Source: Lepidurus packardi (lineage: Eukaryota; Arthropoda; Branchiopoda; Notostraca; Triopsidae). Taken from it: a stretch of DNA of 64,000 bases. How positions within the stretch are numbered: position 1 is the stretch's first letter; each line of letters begins with the position of its first letter. Below the pieces are notes generated by a model. It was not told where the DNA came from, did no database searches, and saw nothing but the letters and a program-made list of their open reading frames with translations. The translations under genes and the position numbers were made by a program. Below, piece after piece: positions 14,631 through 25,500 of the stretch. The stretch is taken from positions 2,795,001 to 2,859,000 of the forward strand of contig JAKZAN010000006.1 in assembly GCA_023053545.1 (NCBI GenBank). The letters are read 5' to 3'.

Positions 14631-15026
14631 AAAGAGGGAACACAAAGAAAGGGAAAAGGTAGGAATGGAATAGTTAAAAGCTAACATGTTTGGGAGGAAG
14701 GGGGTTCTTAGAATGGAGGGCGCAAAAATTAGGGTGAAATTTTAGATCGGACGGCAAGCAAGCCCGGTGTTACGATCACTGGCCCGGTTTTCATCTCCCG
14801 ATACGCAGCTGCATGGACGTTCGATTTGGTTGTCTATTGACCCGCAAATGTTTTCAAGTACTTTAATATTCCGTTAATCTTTGACAAAAAAATGACGCAA
14901 GTCAATCGGATATGATCGTGTGCTTTCCGTGATTGATTCAAACCTAGGGTTTGTCATTTATCTCGCGACTGACTATTGTCCCGCTAGTACCGGGAAATTT
15001 TGAATTGACCATACTGGAGAGAAATA

Positions 15027-15240
15027 ATGAAATGCCGCTGGGCGAGGTGCTTGCTGCTGCGCGTAAATATACCGTACGGCTGTTGCGCCCGGGTTCGCAT
15101 CGCCGAGCTGGGAGCACGCCCGGCGAGTTTGAGCCACGTAAACGGGAACCTTCGAGCTGCCCTGCTTCAGTCGTGTGCGAGCCTTCATTGGAGAAGGTTA
15201 CTCGTTCTGGCGGTCGGTGTAGTGGAGGAAAGGTTATAGA
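15027..15240 (+). promoter_or_regulatory. CpG-rich patch, candidate promoter or 5'UTR exon
   Basis: About 22 CpG dinucleotides in roughly 200 bp, against an AT-leaning background. Inside it lies TCAGT (15167-15171), an arthropod initiator match. At +28 to +33 from its A is GGTTAC (15196-15201), which fits the degenerate DPE pattern at the exact spacing. It sits about 1.2 kb upstream of the signal-peptide exon on the same strand. Several frames are open across it, so a coding or untranslated exon is an alternative. No strong donor is evident. Short core-promoter matches arise often by chance. Confidence 0.3.
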
Positions 15241-16403
15241 CAACTTTACATGTGTTGACTTCAAACATTATTTTGTGGATTTATTCATTTCGAAACTTTT
15301 CCGATATTTTAACGCTGACTAATTGAACACTGCCGTTTCACGGAATTGCACGAGAATAGACATCAAAGTGTTCACCAAGGAAAAAAGGTTCGTTTTGCTT
15401 GGCGCGTGGGGCAACAGAAGTCAAAACAAGAGAGCTGCTTGCATTGCACTTCACTATTTCAACTTTCATATCAAGCCAACTTCGGTGCACGAGTGATAAA
15501 AAAGCTCTTTGCGGTGGGTCATCAGGGATTTCTGCCCTTTTGGCATGTTGCTAAAAGTTGGAAGTATATAACGAGTCTGACAACTTCTGATTGGCTTCTG
15601 TCTCGACGTCCATAAACTAGAGTCCAAACTTTGAGACAAGTGAAATAGATTTGTTTTCATTTAGTTTTTTTCATTCTCCTGGGTTGTTCCATCAAATTCA
15701 GAGAACTGATACTAATTTCGCACTCTTCTTTTTTACTAATTGACAGGTGGGTTTTTCTTGGCGGTGTTGGTGGGGCGGCACAACACGAGAAATTTGCATC
15801 TGCGATTGTGTCGTGAAGATAACGACCACTTAAAGCCTCCTTGAACCACCAATTTATGAACGACGAAGGTGCCATAATAGCGCTATCATCAGGGGAAGCA
15901 AACTGAAGCATAAAGCTGCTCCAAGGGAAATTGGGCGATCCAAAAATTTGGACGTGGAAATCGACGCCAGCAACAAGAAAGGGAAAAACTTGTTACCTCC
16001 CTTGATTTTTCCAGGGAAAAAGTGATGTGATTTTAATGTGAGAACCTCCTATCGCTCTGGCCCTCTTTAAAGAACACTTCTAGCTAACCAAAAAAGGAAG
16101 AAAAGGGGGAAAACTCCCTGTGTTGGCGGTGGTTACCATCGTTATTGAACTGTTTCTTCCTCGTCCTTATCTAATGGCCTAAATGAGCTGCGGTTTTACG
16201 TTTACGTCCATCGATAGGACCTGGCTTCCATTTTTCTTTGCCTCCCTCACTTGCTAACCCACCAGCAAGTCTGGACTTTGAGCAGCAAAAAGGGGAGCAT
16301 ACAAGCTAAACTTTGTTGTCAGGATTTAACGTTTCCAAAAACGGTGCATTTTCGTTTTCCTTTGTGGGTTGGAGTTCTCATCCCCCCCTTGTTTTGGTGT
16401 ATC
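15241..16403. other. Non-coding stretch before robo exon 1
   Basis: No gene is seen. A candidate splice acceptor, a pyrimidine-rich run ending ACCCACCAG at 16265, lies 174 nt before the first robo ATG. It would suit a spliced 5'UTR, although the branch-like CTAAC is only about 10 nt from the AG, which is short. No TATA box was noted at a useful distance from exon 1. Confidence 0.4.
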
Positions 16404-16451
16404 ATGCTCGATAGCCTTGCAGTGCAGCAACTCAAACAATGTGGGGTTTGA
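16404..16451 (+). promoter_or_regulatory. Upstream ORF overlapping the first robo ATG
   Basis: An ATG at 16404 opens a 15-codon frame ending in TGA at 16449-16451. It overlaps the robo ATG at 16439 in a different frame but ends 35 nt before the second in-frame robo ATG at 16487. If the transcript includes 16404, the uORF would limit initiation at 16439 and permit reinitiation at 16487. The sequence facts are direct; the regulatory role is inferred. Confidence 0.4.
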
Positions 16452-16556
16452 TCAAGTTAAAAGCGCAATTGCGTGTAGACAGTGTCATGTCTTTCATCAG
16501 TTTGGGATTATTTCTGGTACTAACCTTAAGTTTGGATGGGACTTACGCCGGCAGTG
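16439..16556 (+). CDS. robo: robo exon 1: signal peptide
   Basis: The frame opens after an in-frame TAG at 16412-16414. Two in-frame ATGs are possible. The one at 16439 has A at -3. The one at 16487 starts directly before the hydrophobic core (residues 20-31, rich in L, V, F and I), which is followed by a small-residue cleavage region ending TYA-GSG. The exon ends in a strong donor, G|GTAAGT, leaving one base of a split codon (phase 1). This matches the phase-1 acceptor of the Ig1 exon 18.3 kb downstream and restores a glycine codon. The long start gives a basic n-region (KLK, R); the short start gives a compact 21-residue signal. No other signal-like exon with a compatible donor was seen in intron 1. 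Assignment to robo rests on position, strand, phase and the need for a secretion signal. Confidence 0.75.
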
Positions 16557-19500
16557 GTAAGTCTCAACTTTTGTATTTTTCCTTGTTTTGCTTAGAGAAA
16601 ATGGGTGTCTCTTCGAAGCGAGTTGCTGGAGAAAGAAAGTAAATGGGATTTGACCGAGGTCAGAGGTAACACGCTTGCACTTTAGGATGAGGGGGGTCCA
16701 AGTCTCTGCGAACTCGGGCTGTCGAATTGGAGCAATTTGGCACAAGTCCAGACTCATTTTTCAGAGCTATTCTGATTAATTGGTTGGCGTCAGACTCGAA
16801 AATTGAGCGTTTATATTAGAAAACCATGGCTTGATGTTTAACAAACACGTATGCAGAAGCTTAAAAACGTTAATTGACTGGATTAGACGCCTCTGCCAAG
16901 TCTTACCCCGTTCTGGCTGAGCTAACGAGGCAAGAAAAAGATTAGACATTTATATTTAGCGAAAATCGGACTTGACTGATTCTGCCAGCGCTGGATTTGC
17001 ATACGTGATAGATAATCATATTTTTTGGTCAAGGAGACAAACTGGATATTCATTACTCGTTCTTCAAACTTGTGAAATCCATTTATATAATAATAAACGC
17101 CAACGTCAAAATCGTAAGCCTCGTGGAACGGAAAGTCATTAGGTTGCATTAAGAAAATAAATTGGCATAAATTGAGTTTTTCTGAGTCTTGACAAGATAC
17201 ATCGTCAAGTCACATCGTTAATTACAAAGTTTATAAAAAGGAATGAGAAATAAGTTAAAAGGGATGTTGAAAACCAGAAAAAAGTTGAAAAGTGATTGAA
17301 ATTAGGGGGTTATTTCAAGTAAATTAAGCTTCACTAGTGCCTTATTTGCATAGAAATGGGGTTGTGTGCCTTGCCTCATGAAAGTCGAAAGTTCTCGGCT
17401 TACTCACAACGTTTGTTTGCACGAAAGAGCGATTAAAACAGTCCAACGCCGTAAAAATTATGCGATGTTGATAGCTTGATCCTCATTCACCCCCTTTTTT
17501 CAAGTGCTGAAATAACCGGTCTTTTTCTTTCCTTTCTTTTAGAAGAGAACTTCTCTCTTTCTCCCCCATAACTTTTTCTTTTGTTTTGAAAGTTGATTTC
17601 AGGAAGCGAAAGCGAGAGGAGTTAAACACGCCAAAGAATGTGAATGTGTGAGGATTATTGTGAGCTTGACTTTGGCGTGCAATGGCATAGCAACACCACA
17701 CATGTTATGTATACATTCAACTAGGCATGTTATATGGCCCAGGGTGTAATTTGCTTTCCAAGTGTGAGTATGTGTGTGCCATTGCAACTATTCTGCATAA
17801 TGAATAGAACACGTCCGGGGGAAGTTTCCTTGGCCCTTTTTCGAGCAGCGTTCAAGAAAATGTAACGAAATAAATAATAAAAAGTAATAATAAAGAAAAG
17901 AAAAAATATCTGCAAGTTATTTAGGCAAGTGGGGGATAATTAAGAACCAGGATCTTGGCGCATTTTCTTTCTTAAAAAGAAAGAAGAACTTTGGAGGTCC
18001 AACACAAGAACTCTTTTGTTGCTTTTGTGTATGTAAAGTTGGCGATGATGCTCGAAGCGGGAAGTATAAAACGAGCGTATACAGCGTTTAATAGGATCTT
18101 GGGCTTTTCGAAGGGAAAAAATACAGTTTCTCTTTTTTATGTTTTGCAAGAAAAAAACTCAAAAACAGTTCGGATAGAGCAGGCCAGTTCGATGTTTGCT
18201 ATGGCTATGGGGCGTGGGGTGTATCTTTCCTATATGTTGCTGTTGGCGTTGGGCTTCTTAGCTCGGGGATTTGAACCTTGTTACTAATAAAGTGGTGGGC
18301 AAAGTACTGCACATGGGCGATATCGGACCACCCGGGTTTTAGACTCGGAACTGTCGAGTTATTCGATACCAGCTTTCTATGAAAAAAGAAAAACTTTTTA
18401 CGCACTTTTAGAGAAGAGGAAGGGCTTTAGCTTAATCATAATTGCCCGGAAACCTTTGGCGAATTTTTGCTGGGCGGGTGACTTGAACTTGAGAAAAAGG
18501 AAAATTAGTGTTTTGTCGTCGGTCGCTGGCAGTTGGGGGCTGGGGAATTGTTGTGTATAAAACAAGCATGTTATTGGGAGATTGAGAGGTTGTAAATGTT
18601 GTCTGGCGGTGACATAGCGACACGACTCTGGCGCCAGCCAAGGCAACAACAGCGGAGCATTGTTATGCTTGCTTGCATTTTAAAAAAAGGCTCGGATATT
18701 ATACTATGCTAACCATACCGTCTGAAAAAAGAGGCTCACTGTACAGTTAGTTTGGCGTTTTGGTTGGTTTTAAGCGTCATCGCGTTTCTGTCCCAATTTG
18801 CGGGAAATTATTTTATTTTATTTTTTGGAAGGGAGATGACAAAATCTTCAAGTTTTTCGGGACGCTTCGCAGCTGCCTCGGCCATTTGTCAAAGTTCTAT
18901 AGACGTGGAAGCTAGTTATAGAGTGTGGGGGAAGAACATGCCACTTGCGTGCTTTGTTGACATTATACAAGTTTTGGATTTGAATTTCCATCAGAGGGGG
19001 GGGGACACAACACACTACACGACTGGTCCCAGGAAAAAGTATACCGTGGTGACGTCACGGCTAATTGGTCTCTTTTTTTTGCGGCTTTTCTAGGATATTG
19101 GGTCAATTCTTTCTATACTGTAACTTTATTATTTGGCGAAACCGGTTCGCATGTGGATTACAGTTGTGAAGATTGCACGTAAACTGTTAGGGAAGCTGCT
19201 AAAAAAACCTTGAGATTCTTACCTGGAGTTTTATCGTGCGGATGACGTGTTCTTCAACCGCTTTTAGTTCTGTTTCCCGCTATCGTACCCCCTTATTCTG
19301 CACGGTTCATTTCTTCCTAGCTTGGGTTACAATCTAAAACGGTTGGGTCGGAGTTTTGTGTAAAGGGGAGAGTTAAACGCTGAACTGGTAGATCCACTTG
19401 GGGTTAACTTGAACGTACACCAGGAAATAATTATAGGAAATGCGTACACCACGAAAAGTGTTGAATATTGGTGTGCGTCATGCCATGGTGAGCGTAAATA

Positions 19501-22500
19501 TACTCTGCCAGCAAACAGACACATGTAACGCTTCGTGTGCGTTCGTCGTTTAACCCTTTTTTGAGGGACAAGCTTTGGGCCATTGTAGTTTGAATATCCA
19601 GATATTCCTAGTCTTTTACAGGGTGGGGGGGTGGTTAAAGAGGGATGTGCTATTACAAATTCCCTTTCAATGCAGGGTTTCTTAAATCTGCCCGAGAGCG
19701 AAGTGGTGCATATCAGCAGGCGGTTAATGTGTCTGTCTCTTGCACACGTATGGGTATGCGTGATTTTTTTTTTTATTTTGGAATATGTGGCACGATTTGG
19801 GAGGTAAATGACGTGATTACTTCTCATTACGAATCTCCTTGGTTTTCGAAATGAGTTTCTTGCACCCTGGCATACAGCAACCCCTACCGCCTTATCTCAC
19901 CCCCTATGGGGCTACCAAATAGGCAAAGACCTCTGTGGTGACGTTCAATTTATTTATTTTTTCTTTCCCCAAGAAGAGTTACAAAGCAAAGTAGAACCCG
20001 GATTGGGGTTCAAAAGGGTTATTTTGCCAGGCGTCAAATTTCTTGCGATTGTTTTTTCTTTCTTTTCGCCTTGTACATTTCGTACATCTGCATGCGCTGT
20101 GTAGATTTGCATTTGTTTAGGGATATGGTACCGCAGAAGGGTGGGCTTAGCCTTTGAGGCGCTGGGAGAAGCAGGCGGAAAACGGTGTTAGTAAAGAAAA
20201 TACATTTAAATGTAAATGTATTAAAAAAGGGGTGAATGAATGCGCGACCTTATGGCGCTATAAATCAAAATATTCAAAGGGCGAAATAATGGTGTCGAGA
20301 AATGAGGCAATTAAAAGAGAAAAGGTACCTCCCATTTGCCGCGATCAGAGTTTTTTATGACAAGGGTTAAGAATTTGGGTTCAGCCAGATAGGAAAGTAA
20401 AATAAAAAGGTTTGGGAAAGAGAAGAAGAGTCCGGCAGTGAAGACTATTTTTGAGTTTTTACGACACGGGCTATGGATGGAGAATCCCGACAGGGTTCGC
20501 AGGGAAAAGAGAGAGAGGGAAAGGGGAATTTTTTTTCCTACCTTGGAAATAACTTGCAACTTGGGGGGGGGGGGAGGTGTAACAGAAACGTCAAAACTCT
20601 CACCCGGCATAGATTTGGGTAATGTGTGAAGTTAAGGCGCCCGTCTGATCGGTTTTAATGGGACCTATTATCTTCATTCTTCTTCTTGGGAAAAGGAAAG
20701 CGAGGAGATGTTGAACTGGGGGGGGGGGGGGGGGGGGGGGGAATGGGCCGCAATTGGTGACGACCTTCTGAACCCAATCAACTCTCCACAATTGTTTTGG
20801 GATTTTTTGACTGATTTTTTTTTTTTTTTTTTTTCGTGAAGTGAACTTCAACTATGCGATGACTGACTGGTTTTGATATCAAGTCTCTTAGTGTTAATTA
20901 AGAACTGTTTTTTTTTTGGCCGAGATTAATTGTAAGTGTTGGAGGTGTTCTGCAGTCATTGTTATGTAGTCAAAGTTGATGGTTCTCCATTCTCAGCTGT
21001 CTTTGTTGCCTATTTAGTCGTTAGTTCTTCTTTTTTTGTAAAGGAGTTCGGGGAAAGAAAGGCAGTTGTTGGGAGTCTGGAATGCGAAAGACGAGTCGTG
21101 TACAACTCGAAACGTTAGGCCTGACGAAAAAAAGAAAAGAGAAGTGACTGAAATGCGCATCTGTAGAGGTTGTCTTAAGCGACGCCGTTCAGGGTTAGTT
21201 TCGAGGGCGATATTTGATCTCCCATGCCGGTTTTGTGTGGTGAGTCTCATCAAACGGCCAAGTCAATGGGAACAAGGCGTTTCGCTGTCTTTTGGGGCGT
21301 GCATTCAAATTTACTTTTTCAGTTAAAGTTGACGAGTTGACCATGTGACCGACAACGCATCGTTCCATTTGCCGAAAGATGAAATTCACGCAAAGGGTTT
21401 TTAAAAAAGTCTTATTTCTCCCCAAAATTGTAGGCATTGCAAGGTTCACTTGAGGTGGTGCTCTACTTACTAGGTATGGCGAGCGGGGGATTTTTGTTTT
21501 TTTTTTGTAAAACCTCGTCTTTAAAAAAAATAATACAAATATTCTGCGAATTACACTAGAAGGACTGGACAAAGTTAACCAGTTTGGGGATCGTTGTTTC
21601 GGCTCATTAAGGGGAAAAAGTTGATTGACGAAGGGAAAAGCCACGCCACATAACTGTCCCGTCACTTCTCACAAGTCGTTGGTAATTACTTGAACACGGA
21701 GGGGGCTAATTTAGTTTGCATCGTGCATCGGTTAGAAGCCAGTTTGGGGATCTTTATTGCGTCCGCCAAGGCTCAAATAAAAAAAAAAACTGAGACGACA
21801 ACTTTGTCGTGTCTTTGAGGAAAAAAACGTCATCTCTTCTCAACTGTAAAAAAAATGAAGGAAAATATTGGACACGACCTCTCGATGCGTTCTAATCTGA
21901 CTAGTAAAGCGCCATGTTACAGATTCGTCAATAGCGTGCTAATTGCAGTCGCAGTCTCGGCTGTATATTTTAATGAGTAGTAAATAGTTCTGGCTTGGGG
22001 TTTGCTTTTCAGCTTCGGGCGTTCTCATTCACGCTTGTGGTGTTCATCACCGTTGGACTTGTTTGAAAAAAGGCTTTTTTTCGTTCCTTTTGGCGCGGAT
22101 TTTGGCAAGATTAGCAACACAATTTAGGTTTGGTAGAATTTTCCTTGAAGGTTTTCGTAGTTTTGCCTTAACCTTGGGTTAGTAATTTTGTACCGTTTAC
22201 GTTGTATAGTACGAATCAAGCAAGTAATTTTATTATTCTTTTGAATTTTTTTTTTGCGAAATGAAACCTGGTTCATTTGGCTAGACTGGGCACGGACTGT
22301 CAAGTGATCGCGTGCAAAGTCTGAGCTAAATCCATTTTTCGTTTCACGTTTGACAAGAAAATAGAGTAACAAGTCTAGAATTGTGAGTTTACTTTTTTAT
22401 TTTTGTAAAGCTCAAACAGGAAAATGTGCATAATTCATTCCAAGCAAGTAAGGTGATCTTTCGTGTTGCTTTTCGGATGGATTCGCTTTTCGAGTTGTCA

Positions 22501-25500
22501 AAACAATTTTGGTCAGAACAGCTTTGATTTAAAATGGAAAATTGATGCTTTTTATTTCTCACGTATTTTGGCGGATGTTCTGAGGATTCTTTCCTCCTCT
22601 AATTGCGTAAAGACCGTGAGGAATGGATTCATCTTGGCAGCCTGGGCGTAAGACACGTTTACACGTTAAGTATGCTGGGTCATTAAATTCAGGTTTAGGC
22701 GGTAGATTAGGTCTATTTTGTCAGTTTTACGATACATTGAGGGTCATTTGACGTGGTCGAATTTTAACGTTAATCGTCCACGGGGGATGGCAATCTATAT
22801 CCTGCTGCGTCGCTATTAGCTTTGCGTGTCCGAAAGTGATTCTGAGACCCCGACATGGTCCGAAGAAAAATAATAATCAAGTCTCACAAGGAAGAGAAGA
22901 GATAGAGAGCGGATGAGACATTCTGTTGCAACAAGCGAAGAAACCACAACACATTGGCCTTTTGCCCTGTTTTCACGCATCATTAGCCAACTAATTTGAA
23001 TAAAACCTTCAATCTTGGCGGTGGGGGACGTCTGTTAGCCTATCGCTGGATCTTGATCAAGAAAATTTCCGTCCCCTTTTTTTGTGCTATCAAAAAAGCC
23101 CATCTTTAGAAGGATATCAGTGACATAACAAGTGTCTGTTGGCTCATTCCGTCTTGGGATACCAAGAAGAGAAAATGTCTTTGAAGACTCATTTCCGTGT
23201 CTCAACCCCCCTAGCCAGTGGGAGCGGAGCGACTCTCGTCTCGCGCTGCATTGTTTTAAGCCTGGAACGTTCGTTCTATTTTGGGAACTTGGCTTCCCCC
23301 ACAAAAAAGAACGGCGGTTCAAAGAAAATGAGGATCTAAGCTCTAGTGTGTTGTGTAGCACAGGCCAAATGTCTTAATGAGCTGGCCCATTTTAGCTGCA
23401 CAACATTATCGGTTTGGGGGGAAAAGCAAGACGTAAAAGCGGGACTTTTGGTGGTAGTGGTGAGGGGGGGGGGGAGACTTTGAACTCATTGCCACGTCTT
23501 TTGAAGGCATAACATGAAGACTGACAGAGATGAACGACTTCCCTTTACTTTCAACTAAGACTCAATTTTTAGCGCGGGTAAGCAGCGCACATTACAAGGA
23601 ATTCTTATAGATTTTTATATAACCCCTGCCAAGGGGAGTTGTCGGCTTTTCTTCAAGACATATATACGGTACGTAGGGAAAAAAAAGAGACGAGACAATA
23701 GAACGTAATCAAGTTTCTGGTCCACATCACACCAGTTGCCAAACGGTACAGAAAATCTGTAAGGGGTGTGCTTTTGCTTCCTATTCTTCTTCGGTGATCC
23801 TCTTGGACTTGAACCAGTCCGTCTAGAACGAAACCCCCCTCCCTCTCGTTATTCCTTCTTTAGCCCCGGCGCCTATATATCCCCTGCAAGGAGCACTATT
23901 TAGGCCCAGCAGGGGAGAAGTTGGGGGAAGCAGTTGGGAGTCGTAATCTGGGTGACCTTTGCTAAAAGGGGTGATGTTTCGTGTTCTCCCTGGAACTTGC
24001 AATCTATAGAGCATATATTCACTTTTATACCCTTGGGTCCTTTGCGGGGAGAATAAGCGAGTTATGGACTTTTTTTTCGGGGGGCTCGAAGAGGGTTAGA
24101 AATGTGCGGGTCTAGAGTGTGTGTGTGTGTATGTGACCTATCCATCACTTAGCCAAGACACGGAGTCAAGGATGAGTAGGCAAAGGGGGGAAAAGCTGGC
24201 AAAAGCAGGACAAAAGTTTGAGACGGGGGTTGTTCGAGGGTTGGAAAGGGACAGTTTGTCACCCCTTTTTGGCAAATACGAGGAGATAATGCAATTATCT
24301 GTTGCCAGCATGTGTGACTGTGTGTTTTGCTCCAACCAGAGTTGAGTAATTAGGTTAGGCCCAATCTGCATGGCGGGACGATGTTTGTTCGCTTTCCGAG
24401 ACGTTTTATTGAGTGGGGTGGGGGATTTTCATGTCCCAAGTACTACTAAAAGAGAAGGGGGGGTTGAAGAAAAACAGACTCTCTGATGCTGTAGCGAGTT
24501 TGTTAGATGGCAATTCTCGTGTGGCTTTCACCGGAGGAATAACAGTCTGCGTTATAGACTTGAAGCGAAGGTTTTGGAAGAGACACTAGAGGTAGATCGA
24601 GGTTATGCAAATGAGTGCTCTGCAAACAGCAGTAACGGCAGGCCAGAGGACAAATATTTGCACTGGGCCCAGTTTTAGAGCGGAGCTATATTGTGTCTAG
24701 GCTTCCCTGTTTGGCTCGGCGTTAAGTAGAGCTTTGTTTGTTTCAGAGTTCGGATTTTACTACAAGTCTCGTATGGTCCGAGTATTTTTTTCTTCCTCAC
24801 TATAACAGAAGGCGAAAAGGTCATTCAGCGCCGTGTGGCGCCGTTTTTTGTTTCTGTTTTTTTGGCGTGGCTCTTTTTCTGCTCCACAGCCCCCCTTCGG
24901 TTACCTTAGCAGAAGAAAGGCACAGGGAAAGTAAGCGTAAACATTCATTGTTGCCATTAGAGAGAACCAGTTCCCCGTGGAGCCTCCCCCATCAAACGTT
25001 TTCATTGTTGGTCCTGGTTTTGTCAGACTGATGACGTGAAACAACTTCTCTCATTTGGAACGGCTGTCTCAAGTGGCATGACTTGTGTCACCCAAAAGCG
25101 ATACCATGTTTAACTAAGGACGGAAAATGAGGGGGAAGGAGGGTGGTTGGCCTTGAGGAGTTTGGTTATGCTGGACAATCGATTTTCGAGTTGGTGGAAT
25201 TAATTTAAGGATTGTTTTATGGGAAGTGGATAAGGAGCTATTGTTTTCCGAATTACGAGCGTCCAGTTTTGGGCTGCGGCGATAAAGGTAATGATGAGTT
25301 GCATTCACGAAAAAGAGCGAGAGGGGGAGCCACGCCTATTGGACAGGGGATATGAGGATGTTAAAAATTTGTGTTCGAAATCGCGGTGTGGTTCATATAG
25401 CGAGCATGAAAGGGAGCTTAATTAGCTTAGTGTTGTTGAAGGTGCAATACCTGATGACAATCTCTACGGCGGCAAAAGTGGCCTTTGTAATTTCCAATCT

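Larger units (their letters stand above)
1..15026. other. Upstream DNA with no supportable gene
   Basis: Reading frames on both strands are at most about 155 codons, with no recognisable domain, no chain of splice-compatible exons and no codon bias. The base composition varies: AT-rich near 2100-3200 and 8380-8560, and pyrimidine-rich on the + strand near 5100-6100. It contains homopolymer runs, a 29-bp tandem duplication at 9849 and an 18-bp direct repeat at 6188/6240. It could be intergenic, or could include untranslated exons or introns of robo or of a neighbour. Confidence 0.6.

Noticed and set aside
18267..18277. tRNA B-box-like GGTTCAAATCC on the minus strand
   Set aside because: The surrounding bases do not form a T-stem or acceptor stem, and there is no A-box or cloverleaf.
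18190..18279. Possible alternative robo first exon with a signal-like hydrophobic segment
   Set aside because: The only phase-compatible GT (18280) is a weak donor, and joining it to the Ig1 exon creates a TGA stop codon at the junction.
19327..19827. 166-codon minus-strand frame in robo intron 1
   Set aside because: No domain, no start context and low-complexity threonine/histidine runs from GT repeats; no splice partners.
21195..21665. 156-codon minus-strand frame
   Set aside because: No domain or coding bias; crosses A and T runs.
23800..23830. Second T-arm-like sequence on the minus strand (GGTTCAAGTCC)
   Set aside because: Only about three stem pairs form and there is no cloverleaf around it.
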